A stretch of DNA of 64,000 nt from Microbacterium hatanonis. GTDB lineage: Bacteria; Actinomycetota; Actinomycetes; Actinomycetales; Microbacteriaceae. Positions 1-8,701 of the stretch are shown piece by piece. The stretch lies in NCBI RefSeq assembly GCF_008017415.1, contig NZ_VRSV01000002.1, positions 992,001-1,056,000 on the forward strand. Reading direction: 5' to 3'. Within the stretch, counting starts at the first letter, position 1; each line of letters starts with the position of its first letter. The notes below the pieces were generated by a model. That model was not told the origin of the DNA, made no database searches, and worked only from the letters and a program-made list of their open reading frames with translations. Made by a program: the position numbers and the translations under genes.

Positions 1-281
1 GCGAGCCGTTGCCGCGCGTGATCCGACAGGAGCACGCGCTCGGAACCCCGGCCGACGTCGCACCGCTCGTCGTCTGGTTGGCGTCCGCCGCGTCGGAAGG
101 GGTCACCGGTCAGGCCATCGGTCTGGGCGGTGATCGTCTGACCCTCTACGCGCACCCCTCCGTGCTCGCCACGCACGATTCCGACGGCGGCTGGACGGCC
201 GAGGGGATCGACGCGTACTGGCGGTCCGAGCTCGGCGCCTCCGCTCAGCCCTCGGGCCCGACGTTCGCGCCCCTGGACTGA
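1..281 (+). CDS. Short-chain dehydrogenase/reductase, 3' end only (partial)
   Basis: This is the C-terminal end of a gene that begins before the window; the frame is open to the left edge from base 3. The visible 93 or so residues contain the typical SDR C-terminal block: a helix ending in VVWLAS, then the S/TGQ motif (VTGQAIGLGGDRL), which in classical SDR enzymes follows the substrate-binding loop. A tail of about 45 residues continues past it, as in SDRs of the 3-hydroxyacyl-CoA dehydrogenase type. The stop lies 2 bases before the GTG of the acyl-CoA ligase, so it is almost certainly the preceding gene of the same operon. A role as the beta-hydroxyacyl-CoA dehydrogenase of that pathway is inference. 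Confidence 0.8.
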   Translation, partial: EPLPRVIRQEHALGTPADVAPLVVWLASAASEGVTGQAIGLGGDRLTLYAHPSVLATHDSDGGWTAEGIDAYWRSELGASAQPSGPTFAPLD

Positions 282-283
282 TC

Positions 284-1885
284 GTGGAGGCGCACTACGC
301 GGATCTGTGGCATCGGATCGCGCAGGCGGTCCCCGACCGTCCGGCCATCGTCACGGTCGGCGAAGGGTCGATGACCTACGGCGAATTCGACGATGCGGCC
401 TCCCGGTTCGCCGCCCTCGTCGCCGAACTCGGCCTTCGTCGCGATGACAAGGTGTCGATCCTGCTGCACAACCGCCCCGAGTGGCTCGTGACCTTCGCCG
501 GGTCGATCCGGGTCGGAATCGTCCCCGTCTCGCTCAACTTCCGCTACCGCGCCCACGAGGTCGCGAGGCTTCTCGACGACTCCGACTCGGCGGCCGTCGT
601 CTACGCGGCCAGCCTCGCGCCGGTCGTCGCCGAGGCGGTGTCGATCCTCGGGCGGCCGATCGCCCTCCTGCAGGTGCAGGACGTGGATGCGGAGCTGCTC
701 CCGGGCGCGATGGACTTCCGCGAGCACCTCGCCCGCGACCCGCTGGCCTACGAGGATCCGGTCGACGGCGACTTCTTCATGTACACGGGCGGCACGACCG
801 GAGCGCCGAAGGCTGCGGTGTGGAGCGTGCGGCAGATGCTCTCGATGCAGGTGTACAACGCCTACGTCACCGCGGGACGCCCGTTGCCGCAGACCCCCGA
901 AGACGTCGTCCGCCTCGCGACGGATCCGGCTCACGGGCGCATCATCGCTCTGGCGCTGTCGCCCTACATGCACGGCACCGCGCTGACGACCGTCATCAAC
1001 GCACTGCTCCTGGGCGGCACGGTCGTCGTGCTGCCGACCGCGAAGTTCGATCCCGTGGGCGCTGTGCGTGCGATCGTCGATGAGCGCGTCACCCGGGTCG
1101 CGGTCGCGGGCGACGCGATCGCCCTGCCGCTCCTCGAGGCGGCGGAGGAGATGGGCATCACGGAGCTGCCCCTCCTGGAGTCGGTGCTGTCCTCGGGCAT
1201 GAGGTTCAGCGACACCACGAAGGCACGCCTCCACGCGCTCGGTCCGGTCGTCATCACCGACATCCTCGCGTCCACCGAGGGCGGGGCGGTGGCGCTCGGC
1301 ATCACGCGGTCGGTCGACGATCTCCCGGCGCGATTCCGTCTGACGCCGGGCACGGTGATCCTCGACGACGCGCTCGAGGAGGTGCAGTCCCTCCCCGGGG
1401 CGGCGGGGCGGATCGCCTTCACCGGCGGCATGCCCCGCGGCTACTACAAGGATGCGGCGAAGACCGCGGCCAACTTCGTCGAGATCCGCGGGCGCCGCCA
1501 CATCATCGCGGGCGACCTGGTGCGCGTCGAGGCCGACGGGTACATCGAGCTCCTGGGGCGCGGTGCGACCGTCGTCAACTCCGGGGGAGAGAAGGTGTTC
1601 CCCGCCGAGGTCGAGGAGTCGCTGCTCGGTCATCCCGCCGTGCGCGACGCCGTCGTGTTCGGCATCCCCGACGACCGGTGGGGGGAGGTCGTCGCCGCGG
1701 CGATCGCGGTGGACGACCCGTCGTCCCTCTCCCGCTCGGAGGTGATCTCCCACGTCGGGGCCGAACTGGCAGGCTACAAGAAGCCCAAGCGGCTTCTCGT
1801 CGTGGCGGATCTCGAACGCAGCGGAAGCGGGAAGGTCGATCTGGCGAGGCTCCGGGCCCGACTTCTTCAGGAGGAGACGCAATGA
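284..1885 (+). CDS. Acyl-CoA synthetase (AMP-forming, ANL superfamily)
   Basis: The product (533 aa) activates a carboxylic acid to its CoA thioester through an acyl-adenylate. The phosphate-binding loop YTGGTTGAPKA lies near residues 167-177, the ADP-forming hinge region GDLVRVEADGYIELLGRG near 408-425, and the catalytic lysine is in the C-terminal SGSGKVD motif near 516. Length is normal for the family. The start is GTG; the next in-frame ATG is about 29 codons downstream and would cut the N-terminal domain. Its stop overlaps the amidohydrolase start (ATGA). The neighbours (amidohydrolase, acyl-CoA dehydrogenase, SDR) suggest it loads an aromatic or other substituted acid for side-chain degradation; the substrate cannot be read from the sequence. 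Confidence 0.9.
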   Translation: MEAHYADLWHRIAQAVPDRPAIVTVGEGSMTYGEFDDAASRFAALVAELGLRRDDKVSILLHNRPEWLVTFAGSIRVGIVPVSLNFRYRAHEVARLLDDSDSAAVVYAASLAPVVAEAVSILGRPIALLQVQDVDAELLPGAMDFREHLARDPLAYEDPVDGDFFMYTGGTTGAPKAAVWSVRQMLSMQVYNAYVTAGRPLPQTPEDVVRLATDPAHGRIIALALSPYMHGTALTTVINALLLGGTVVVLPTAKFDPVGAVRAIVDERVTRVAVAGDAIALPLLEAAEEMGITELPLLESVLSSGMRFSDTTKARLHALGPVVITDILASTEGGAVALGITRSVDDLPARFRLTPGTVILDDALEEVQSLPGAAGRIAFTGGMPRGYYKDAAKTAANFVEIRGRRHIIAGDLVRVEADGYIELLGRGATVVNSGGEKVFPAEVEESLLGHPAVRDAVVFGIPDDRWGEVVAAAIAVDDPSSLSRSEVISHVGAELAGYKKPKRLLVVADLERSGSGKVDLARLRARLLQEETQ

Positions 1886-2766
1886 CCCGTTACGAGCCGG
1901 CGATCGACGTCGACGCCATCCGGGCGATCGACACCCACGTGCACGTGCAGTTCGACTCCGAGGGGCGGCGCTCGCTCCCCGACGATCTGCTCGCCGCCAT
2001 GGACGCGTATTTCGGGCATGCGCCCCGGGCACTGGCGATCGACGAGCTCGCCCAGTACTACCGGGACCGCTCGATGGCGGCGGTCGTCTTCACGGTCGAC
2101 GCCCGCACCGCCATGGGTGTCGTGCCGAACAGCAGCGCGGAGATCGCCGAGGGCGCCGCCCGCAACGCCGACGTGCTGATCCCGTTCGGCAGTGTCGACC
2201 CGCGGACCGGATCGGCGGCGATCGAGCTGGCTCGGGCGCTCTTCCATGACCACGGCGTCCGCGGCTTCAAGTTCCATCCGACCGTGCAGGCCTTCGACCC
2301 GTCGGACGAGCGCTACTACCCGTTATGGGAGGCGATCCAGGACCTCGGCGTGCCGGTGGTCGTCCACACGGGTCAGACCGGTGTCGGCGCGGGTCTTCCC
2401 GGCGGGTACGGGCTGAAGCTCCGCTACTCCAACCCGATGCTCATGGACGACGTCGCCGCCGACTTCCCCGCGCTCACCGTCATCCTCGCCCACCCGTCCG
2501 TGCCCTGGCAGGACGAGGCCCTCTCGATGGCGGCGCACAAGGCCAACGTGTTCATCGACCTCTCGGGCTGGTCTCCCACGTACTTCTCGCCGTCGCTCGT
2601 GCGGCAGGCCGGCAGCATCCTGCAGGACAAGATGCTGTTCGGCTCCGACTACCCGGCCCTGACGCCCGATCGGTGGCTCGACGACTTCTCGCGCCTGGAG
2701 ATCAAGGACGCGGCGCGTCCGAAGATCCTCAAGCACAACGCGGTGCGGTTGCTGGGGCTGTCATGA
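1882..2766 (+). CDS. Amidohydrolase family 2 protein, possible beta-ketoacyl-CoA hydrolase
   Basis: A 294-residue TIM-barrel metal hydrolase of the amidohydrolase-2 (ACMSD-like) family. Visible metal ligands are the N-terminal DTHVH (H19, H21), VVVHTG in the middle, a later HPS motif and the C-terminal GSDYP aspartate. Members of this family include 4-hydroxyphenyl-beta-ketoacyl-CoA hydrolase from hydroxycinnamate catabolism, which cleaves the beta-keto thioester after ligase, hydratase and dehydrogenase steps. The position between an acyl-CoA ligase and an acyl-CoA dehydrogenase fits that role, but a decarboxylase is the alternative. The start was chosen at the ATG overlapping the ligase stop; both ends are translationally coupled (ATGA). 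Confidence 0.8.
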   Translation: MTRYEPAIDVDAIRAIDTHVHVQFDSEGRRSLPDDLLAAMDAYFGHAPRALAIDELAQYYRDRSMAAVVFTVDARTAMGVVPNSSAEIAEGAARNADVLIPFGSVDPRTGSAAIELARALFHDHGVRGFKFHPTVQAFDPSDERYYPLWEAIQDLGVPVVVHTGQTGVGAGLPGGYGLKLRYSNPMLMDDVAADFPALTVILAHPSVPWQDEALSMAAHKANVFIDLSGWSPTYFSPSLVRQAGSILQDKMLFGSDYPALTPDRWLDDFSRLEIKDAARPKILKHNAVRLLGLS

Positions 2767-3944
2767 CCGCGCTCTACCCCGTCTCCGACCTCTACGGGTT
2801 CGCCGACCTTCTCACCGAGGCCGAGACCGCCAAGCTCAGGTCGCTGCGCGAACTGCTCGAGACACGGCTCGCGCCGATCCTCCCCGACTTCTGGGAGCGC
2901 GCGGCCTCGCCGGTGCACCTGCGCGAACCGCTGCGCGACCTGCGGCTCGTCGACGACCCCGCGCTGCTCGGGCCCGACGGGCGCACGCGGGAGCTGTACA
3001 ACGGCTTCCGGGCGTTCGAGTTCTCGCGCACCGACATCAGCACGGGGATGCTGTTCCACGGGCAGACGGCGATGTTCCGCGAGCTCGTCCGCCAGGGTGG
3101 GAGCGACGAGCAGGTGGCCGCGTGGGACGACGCGATCGTCTCGTTCGAGATGACCGGATGCTTCGCCCTGACCGAGCCCGACCACGGCTCCGACGTGGCG
3201 GGCGGTCTCGCGACGACCGCGCGGCGCGAGGGCGACGAGTGGGTCCTCGACGGAGCCAAGCGGTGGATCGGCAACGCCGCCTACTCGGAGTTCGTCGGGG
3301 TGTTCGCGCGTGACGTCGCCGATGGTCAGGTCAAGGTCTTCCTCGCCCGCACCGACGACCCCGGCATGACGCTGACCACGATCGAGCGGAAGGCGGCCCT
3401 GCGTCTGATCACCAACTCCGACATAGCGCTCGACGGAGTGCGCGTGCCCGAGACGCATCGGCTCCAGAGGGTGTCGTCGTTCGCCGACGTCTCCGCGCTC
3501 TTCCGCACGCTCCGCCCCGACATCGCCTGGATCGCTGCGGGCGCCCAGGCGGGTGCGTACGAGGCGGCACTTCGCTACACGCTGTCGCGCGAGCAGTTCG
3601 GGCGGCCGATCGCGGGGTTCCAGCTCGTGCAGGACAAGCTCGTGCGGATGCTGGGGAACGTGACCGCATCGCTCGGCATGGCGGTGCGCCTCGCCGAGCG
3701 GCGACAGGCGGGGGTCTCGCGCGACGAGGACTCCGCCCTGGCGAAGGTGTGGCTGTCCGACCGCCTGCGCGAGACCGTGGCGTGGGCCCGCGAGGTCGTC
3801 GGCGGCAACGGGATCGTCATCGACAACGATGTGGCGCGGTTCTTCACCGACGCCGAGGCCGTCTACACCTACGAGGGAACCCGCGAGATCAACACCCTCA
3901 TCGTGGGGCGGGCGGTGACGGGGTTGAGCGCCTTCACACGATGA
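2763..3944 (+). CDS. Acyl-CoA dehydrogenase
   Basis: A 393-residue FAD-dependent acyl-CoA dehydrogenase that would introduce the alpha-beta double bond into an acyl-CoA. The middle beta domain has the FAD-contacting segment CFALTEPDHGSDV and KRWIGNA, and the C-terminal helical domain has REQFGRPI and the signature TYEGTREI, whose glutamate (about residue 371) aligns with the catalytic base of glutaryl-CoA/short-chain members. The ATG overlaps the amidohydrolase stop. It is the last gene of the CoA cluster before the transporter; the N-terminal helical region is slightly divergent, so the substrate is not predictable. Confidence 0.9.
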   Translation: MTALYPVSDLYGFADLLTEAETAKLRSLRELLETRLAPILPDFWERAASPVHLREPLRDLRLVDDPALLGPDGRTRELYNGFRAFEFSRTDISTGMLFHGQTAMFRELVRQGGSDEQVAAWDDAIVSFEMTGCFALTEPDHGSDVAGGLATTARREGDEWVLDGAKRWIGNAAYSEFVGVFARDVADGQVKVFLARTDDPGMTLTTIERKAALRLITNSDIALDGVRVPETHRLQRVSSFADVSALFRTLRPDIAWIAAGAQAGAYEAALRYTLSREQFGRPIAGFQLVQDKLVRMLGNVTASLGMAVRLAERRQAGVSRDEDSALAKVWLSDRLRETVAWAREVVGGNGIVIDNDVARFFTDAEAVYTYEGTREINTLIVGRAVTGLSAFTR

Positions 3945-3974
3945 TCGCGCGACCCCTTGGCTCCGCGGAGTGTT

Positions 3975-3987
3975 TCAGGTAACCTGA
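3975..3987. promoter_or_regulatory. Palindromic operator candidate upstream of the ABC importer
   Basis: The 13-mer TCAGGTAACCTGA is an inverted repeat of two 6-base arms around a central A. It sits 65 bp before the solute-binding-protein start, where an operator for a GntR- or TetR-type repressor could lie. No regulator gene is close enough to assign. Confidence 0.4.
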
Positions 3988-4051
3988 TACCCAGCCCGGC
4001 GTTCACTGGATCGTCGGCACCCCATCTCGATGAAGAGATATGAGGAGAGCA

Positions 4052-5053
4052 ATGGCGTTTTCCCGTAAGCACATGGCGGCCTTCGCCGCCGCAATCCTGA
4101 TCACCGGTCTCGCCGGCTGCTCGGGTTCCAGTCCGCAGAGCGGAGGCGGGGGCGATCAGACCCTCGACCCCGCGAGCCCGGTCGCCATCACCGTGGGAAC
4201 CCTTCCCGCCGGTGATTACGCGCCCCTCTACATCGCACAGGACCAGGGGTTCTTCGAGGACGAGGGACTCGACGTGACCATCGAGACGATCGCCGGCGGT
4301 GCGGTCGGCGTCACGCAGCTGATCTCCGGCGACCTGCAGTTCAGCTCGGCGACGTGGACGAACATCCTCTCGGCCGTCTCGCAGGGACTCGAGCTGCAGG
4401 TCGTCCGCGAGGGGACGGACTCCAACAAGGAGGGGATCAACGGCATCATCGCCGCCGAGGGCTCGGGCATCGAGTCGATCGAGGATCTTCGCGGCCAGAC
4501 GGTGTCGGTCAACACGCTGCAGTCGGCCACCGAGCTGCAGGTGCGCGACTGCTTCGCGTCGGCGGGGCTGGAGCCCGGCGACTACGAGCTCGTCGAGGTG
4601 CCGTTCCCGGAGGTCGGGGCCGCCGTCAGTCAGGGTCGGATCGCCGCAGGCCTCGTGCCCGAGCCGTTCATCACCATCGGGGCATCCCAGGGCCTCACCA
4701 GCATCCTCGCCCCCTCGGTCTGCAACGACGACCAGCGCAACAGCCCCATCGTGACGTGGAACACGTCGAAGGCCTACGCGGAGCAGAACCCGGCGGTCGT
4801 GGCCGCGTTCGTGCGAGCCATGGACAAAGCGACGGAGCTGGCACTGGACGATCCCGACACGGTCACCGAGATCCTGCCGACGTTCACCACCCTGACGCCC
4901 GAACTCGCCGCTCAGATCACGCAGCCGAGCTTCGTGCGCGACGGCACACCGAACCTCGACGGCGCGCAACTGACGATGGACCTCATGGTCGAGTACGGAC
5001 TGCTCGACGCTCCGCTCGACGACCTGTCGCAGTACGCCTGGCAGGGCGAATGA
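4052..5053 (+). CDS. ABC transporter substrate-binding lipoprotein (SsuA/NMT1-like)
   Basis: A 333-residue secreted binding protein. The N-terminus has two basic residues, a hydrophobic helix and the lipobox LAGC with C23 as the acylation site, followed by a Gly/Ser-rich linker. The mature part starts with the type-II pattern of the SsuA/TauA/NMT1 group (ITVGTLPAGDYAPLYIAQDQGFFEDEGLDV). ATG at 4052 is preferred over ATG 4040 because GAGGAG lies just upstream and the shorter form gives a clean signal peptide. Two permeases and one ATPase follow, so the gene set is a complete importer. Its position behind the CoA-catabolic genes suggests it imports the acid they degrade; this is inference. Confidence 0.88.
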   Translation: MAFSRKHMAAFAAAILITGLAGCSGSSPQSGGGGDQTLDPASPVAITVGTLPAGDYAPLYIAQDQGFFEDEGLDVTIETIAGGAVGVTQLISGDLQFSSATWTNILSAVSQGLELQVVREGTDSNKEGINGIIAAEGSGIESIEDLRGQTVSVNTLQSATELQVRDCFASAGLEPGDYELVEVPFPEVGAAVSQGRIAAGLVPEPFITIGASQGLTSILAPSVCNDDQRNSPIVTWNTSKAYAEQNPAVVAAFVRAMDKATELALDDPDTVTEILPTFTTLTPELAAQITQPSFVRDGTPNLDGAQLTMDLMVEYGLLDAPLDDLSQYAWQGE

Positions 5054-5123
5054 GCACGCCGCGCGGGGGCCGGGTCGCGCACCCGGCCGCCGCGTCGGCG
5101 ACGCCCTCAGTGAGGGAGGGGCG

Positions 5124-5978
5124 ATGACGTCGGTGACCGGCAGCGGCACGCGGCTCGCGCCCCGACGGGCGCGGGCGGCATCGGGACGAGCGTCGAGACG
5201 CGGCAAGACAGTGGTGCGCGGAGCGATCGGCCTCCTCGCCCTCTTCGTGATCGCCGAGATCGTCTCGCGCTCGGGGATCGTCGACGCCGCGTTCCTGCCC
5301 CCGACGTCGCTGGTGCTCGTCCGGGTCGCCGAACTCCTCGTCGACCCGGCGTTCCTCGGTGCCATTGCGTCGACCCTTCAGGCCTGGGCGATCGGTCTGG
5401 TGATCTGCATCGTCGTGTCGGTCTCACTGGGCGTCGTACTCGGTTCGTCCCCCGGTGCCTACTCCGCGAGCCGCGCCGTGATCGAGTTCCTGCGGCCCAT
5501 CCCGTCGGTCGCGCTCATCCCGCTGGCCATCCTCGTTCTCGGCAACGACGCCGAGATGAAGATCGCGCTGATCGTCTTCTCGACCGCCTGGCCGGTGCTG
5601 TTCAACACGATCTACGGCATGCACGACGTCGATCCGATCGCGAAGCTCACCGCGAAGAGCTTCGGACGCGGGCGTCTCGCCACGCTGTGGCAGGTATCCC
5701 TCCCGAGTGCCGCACCCTTCATCTTCACCGGCATCCGCATCGCCGCCTCGGTCGCGCTGATCGTCGCGATCAGCGCCGAACTGCTCGCGGGCGCCTCCGA
5801 CGGCCTCGGGCGGTGGATGCTGGACGCCAGCGCGACCGGAAACCGTCCCGACCTCGTGTACGCCGCGACGATCATCGCCGGCCTCCTCGGGCTCGCCATC
5901 AACGGCGTGCTCGTGCTCGTGGAGCGGCGGTTCCTGTCGTGGCAGCCGGCACTGCGGTCGACGGGAGACGACGCATGA
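5124..5978 (+). CDS. ABC transporter permease (SsuC-like)
   Basis: A 284-residue inner-membrane permease with about six hydrophobic segments and the BPD-type EAA-like loop (AKSFGRGRLATLWQVSLPSAAPFIFTGIRI). The N-terminus is an arginine-rich cytoplasmic tail of about 30 residues. It starts at an ATG preceded by GGGAGGGGCG and its stop overlaps the next permease start (ATGA). Two distinct permease genes in the operon imply a heterodimeric channel rather than the homodimer usual in SsuABC systems. Confidence 0.9.
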   Translation: MTSVTGSGTRLAPRRARAASGRASRRGKTVVRGAIGLLALFVIAEIVSRSGIVDAAFLPPTSLVLVRVAELLVDPAFLGAIASTLQAWAIGLVICIVVSVSLGVVLGSSPGAYSASRAVIEFLRPIPSVALIPLAILVLGNDAEMKIALIVFSTAWPVLFNTIYGMHDVDPIAKLTAKSFGRGRLATLWQVSLPSAAPFIFTGIRIAASVALIVAISAELLAGASDGLGRWMLDASATGNRPDLVYAATIIAGLLGLAINGVLVLVERRFLSWQPALRSTGDDA

Positions 5979-6823
5979 CGACGACCACGTGGATCGGCGT
6001 CGTCCGTCCACCCCGGCGTGCGATCACTTCGCGACACGTCGGGCAGTTCGCCATCAGGTGGGGGGCGCTCCTCGCGCTCGGCATCGTGTGGGAGATCGCC
6101 GCGCGAGCAGCCGGCTCCCTCTACTTCCCGCCGATCTCCGACATCATCCGCCGGTTCGCCGAGCGGTGGCTCTCGGGGCCGCCGACGTCGCTGTTCCTCA
6201 CCGAGAGCGTCTCGACCGACATCGTCCCGAGCCTCGTCCGCATGCTCGGAGGGTGGTCCATCGCGGTCGTCATCGGCGTCGTGCTCGGTGTCGCGATCGG
6301 GCGCAGCCGCGTGCTGGGCGACTACATCGAGCCCATCGTGCATTTCGCCCGCGCGATCCCGCCGCCCGCCCTTCTCCCGATCTTCTTCATCCTGCTCGGA
6401 TTCGGGAACGAGATGAGGGTGTCGCTGATCGCCTTCGCGGTCCTATGGCCGGTGCTCCTCAACACGATCGACGGTGTCCGTTCCGTCGAGCCGCTGCACC
6501 TGGACACCGCGCGGGTGTTCGAGATGGACCGCGGCAAGGTGTTCTTCGGCATCGTGCTGCCGAGCGCCTCGCCGAAGATCTTCGCCGGGATGAGGGTGAG
6601 CCTGTCGGTCGCTCTGATCGTCATGGTCATCTCCGAGATGGTGGGGCAGCAGGAGGGGATCGGGTCGATCATCCTCGGAGCCCAGCGCACCTACCGGATG
6701 CTCGACATGTGGTCGGGCATCCTCCTCCTCGGAATCCTGGGCTACGTGCTCAACGCGATCCTCGCCCTGGTGGAATCGCGCGTCACGAGATGGCACCGGG
6801 GCGCACGAGAGGGAGTGTCATGA
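5975..6823 (+). CDS. ABC transporter permease (second subunit)
   Basis: A 282-residue permease related to the preceding gene, with about six membrane segments and the EAA-like motif TARVFEMDRGKVFFGIVLPSASPKIFAGMRV that contacts the ATPase. The ATG overlaps the upstream stop and the gene's own stop overlaps the ATPase start, so the three membrane-complex genes are translationally coupled. It is likely the partner half of a heterodimeric transmembrane channel. Confidence 0.9.
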   Translation: MTTTTWIGVVRPPRRAITSRHVGQFAIRWGALLALGIVWEIAARAAGSLYFPPISDIIRRFAERWLSGPPTSLFLTESVSTDIVPSLVRMLGGWSIAVVIGVVLGVAIGRSRVLGDYIEPIVHFARAIPPPALLPIFFILLGFGNEMRVSLIAFAVLWPVLLNTIDGVRSVEPLHLDTARVFEMDRGKVFFGIVLPSASPKIFAGMRVSLSVALIVMVISEMVGQQEGIGSIILGAQRTYRMLDMWSGILLLGILGYVLNAILALVESRVTRWHRGAREGVS

Positions 6824-7635
6824 GCGCGACGACCACGGCCGCAGACCTGTTGACGATCGAAGGTCTCGGTCACGTCTACGAGGGCCGCCAACGCCACGAG
6901 GCGATCGGCCGGCTCGACTTCGTCGTCCCGGAGGGCGCGTTCGTGTCGATCGTCGGACCGTCGGGCTGCGGCAAGACGACGATGCTGCGTTGTCTGTCCG
7001 GGTTGATGAGGCCCACCCGCGGCACCGTGCTGCTCGGCGGCGAGCCCGTGCTGGGTGTGCCGCGCGACCTCGCGCTGGTGTTCCAGGACTACAGCCGGTC
7101 GCTCTTCCCCTGGCGCACGGTCGCTCGGAACATCGCGTTCGTGCTGCCCCGCAACGGCCTGTCGAAGGAGGAGCGTCAGGCCAGGATCGCCGAAAGCCTC
7201 GACGCCGTCGGTTTGACGGGGTCGGCCGACAAGTACCCCTGGCAGCTGTCCGGAGGGATGCAGCAGCGCGTCGCGATCGCACGCGCTCTGGCCTACCGCC
7301 CGAAGATCCTGCTCATGGACGAGCCGTTCGCCTCGGTCGATGCCCAGACGCGGGCGGAACTCGAAGACCTCATGCTCGCCGTCCGCGACAGGTTCGGGAT
7401 GACGATCCTGTTCGTCACCCACGACATCGACGAGAGCGTCTACCTCGCCGACCGGGTGCTGGTGCTCTCGAAATCGCCGTCGACGATCGTCGCGTCGATC
7501 GATGTCGACCTCCCGCGTCCGCGCGACCAGGTGACCACGCGCGAGCTCGACGCGTTCGTCCACCTCCGCGGAGCCATCGCCCGCATGATCCGCGATCAGT
7601 CCACCCGGCGGCCGGCGACCGATACCCCTTCGTAG
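6820..7635 (+). CDS. ABC transporter ATP-binding protein (SsuB/TauB-like)
   Basis: A 271-residue nucleotide-binding subunit. The Walker A motif GPSGCGKTT is at residues 46-54, the Q-loop in VFQDYSRSLFPW, the signature LSGGMQQR in the middle and Walker B ILLMDEPFA after it, with the H-switch in FVTHD. The C-terminal 40 residues have the hydrophobic-strand pattern found in nitrate/sulfonate/taurine ATPases. It is the last gene of the importer operon. Confidence 0.92.
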   Translation: MSATTTAADLLTIEGLGHVYEGRQRHEAIGRLDFVVPEGAFVSIVGPSGCGKTTMLRCLSGLMRPTRGTVLLGGEPVLGVPRDLALVFQDYSRSLFPWRTVARNIAFVLPRNGLSKEERQARIAESLDAVGLTGSADKYPWQLSGGMQQRVAIARALAYRPKILLMDEPFASVDAQTRAELEDLMLAVRDRFGMTILFVTHDIDESVYLADRVLVLSKSPSTIVASIDVDLPRPRDQVTTRELDAFVHLRGAIARMIRDQSTRRPATDTPS

Positions 7636-7742
7636 CCGGGCCGTGATCCCAGGGATGGATCGCGAGGTCCTGGCAGCGCCGACCGCCAGAGGGTAGGAAC
7701 GTGGTGGGGGCGGCTCGAAGTCCGTCCGCCGGAGGAGGGCGC

Positions 7743-8582
7743 ATGATCGATCGTGCGGGGTTGGCGACGTTCCTGCGGCGCCGACGCGAATCGCTGCAAC
7801 CCGAAGACGTGGGGCTCGGGCGCGGGCAGCGCCGGAGGACCGCGGGGCTGCGACGCGAGGAGGTCGCGGCGCTCTGCCACATGTCGACCGACTACTACGC
7901 GCGGCTCGAACGCGGCACCGGCCCGCACCCCTCGGAGCAGATGATCGCGTCGATCGCTCAGGGGCTGCACCTGTCGCTCGACGAGCGCGACCACGTCTTC
8001 CGCCTCGCGGGCCACAACGCCCCGGCCCGGGGCGCAGACAGCGACTTCGTCGGTCCCGGGCTCCTGCGCATCCTCGATCGACTCCACGACACCCCGGCCG
8101 AGATCGTCACCGAACTCGGCGAGACCCTGCGTCAGACCCCGCTCGGGGTCGCCCTCACCGGCGATGCGAGCGAGCGCATCGGGCCGGCGCGCAGCCTGGG
8201 GTACCGGTGGTTCACCGAGCCGGCGTCGCAGGAGGCGTACCCCGACGAGGAGCGCGCGCAACTCTCCCGCCTCTACACGGCGGGATTGCGGGAGATCGCG
8301 ACGATGCGGGGAGCGGACTCGCGAGCGGCTCGCCTCGCGGCGCGGTTGCGCGGCGAGAGCGAGGAGTTCGCGCGTCTCTGGGACGCGCACGAGGTCGGCA
8401 GGCGTCCCCCCGAGGTGAAGCGGTTCCGTCATCCCGTGGTGGGGGAGCTCGAACTGTCGTGCCAGACGCTTCTCGACCCCGACCAGTCGCACCGTCTGCT
8501 CGTGTACACGGCGGTGCCTGGCAGCGAGAGCTACGAGAAGCTCGAGCTGCTCGCCGTCGTCGGGGCATCACCGATGTCGTGA
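7743..8582 (+). CDS. XRE-family regulator with MmyB-like ligand-binding domain
   Basis: A 279-residue regulator. Residues 8-65 form the helix-turn-helix (FLRRRRESL, RRTAGLRREEVA, STDYYARLERG), a pattern typical of actinobacterial XRE proteins that carry a C-terminal MmyB-like PAS-type domain; the rest (residues 95-279) matches that layout with YRWFTEP and the late HPVVGELELSCQTL segment. The start at ATG 7743 follows GGAGGA by 6 bp; an upstream in-frame start at 7701 lacks a site. Such regulators usually control the adjacent SDR gene, which is next here (8702). Confidence 0.88.
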   Translation: MIDRAGLATFLRRRRESLQPEDVGLGRGQRRRTAGLRREEVAALCHMSTDYYARLERGTGPHPSEQMIASIAQGLHLSLDERDHVFRLAGHNAPARGADSDFVGPGLLRILDRLHDTPAEIVTELGETLRQTPLGVALTGDASERIGPARSLGYRWFTEPASQEAYPDEERAQLSRLYTAGLREIATMRGADSRAARLAARLRGESEEFARLWDAHEVGRRPPEVKRFRHPVVGELELSCQTLLDPDQSHRLLVYTAVPGSESYEKLELLAVVGASPMS

Positions 8583-8701
8583 CGGCCGACGGGTGTTCCC
8601 CGCATCCGTGGATCGTCAGGCCCTGAATATCGCACGCTCGCGGGGCGAGCATCGGGGTACATCGTTTCCGCGGCTCCGGGCCGCACGACCGAGGAGTCCT
8701 C

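Noticed and set aside
245..2032. Long open frame antisense to the acyl-CoA ligase gene
   Set aside because: It is rich in Arg/Asp/His/Gly repeats, has no domain, and arises from the third-position GC bias of the sense gene. Many similar frames across the window were ignored for the same reason.
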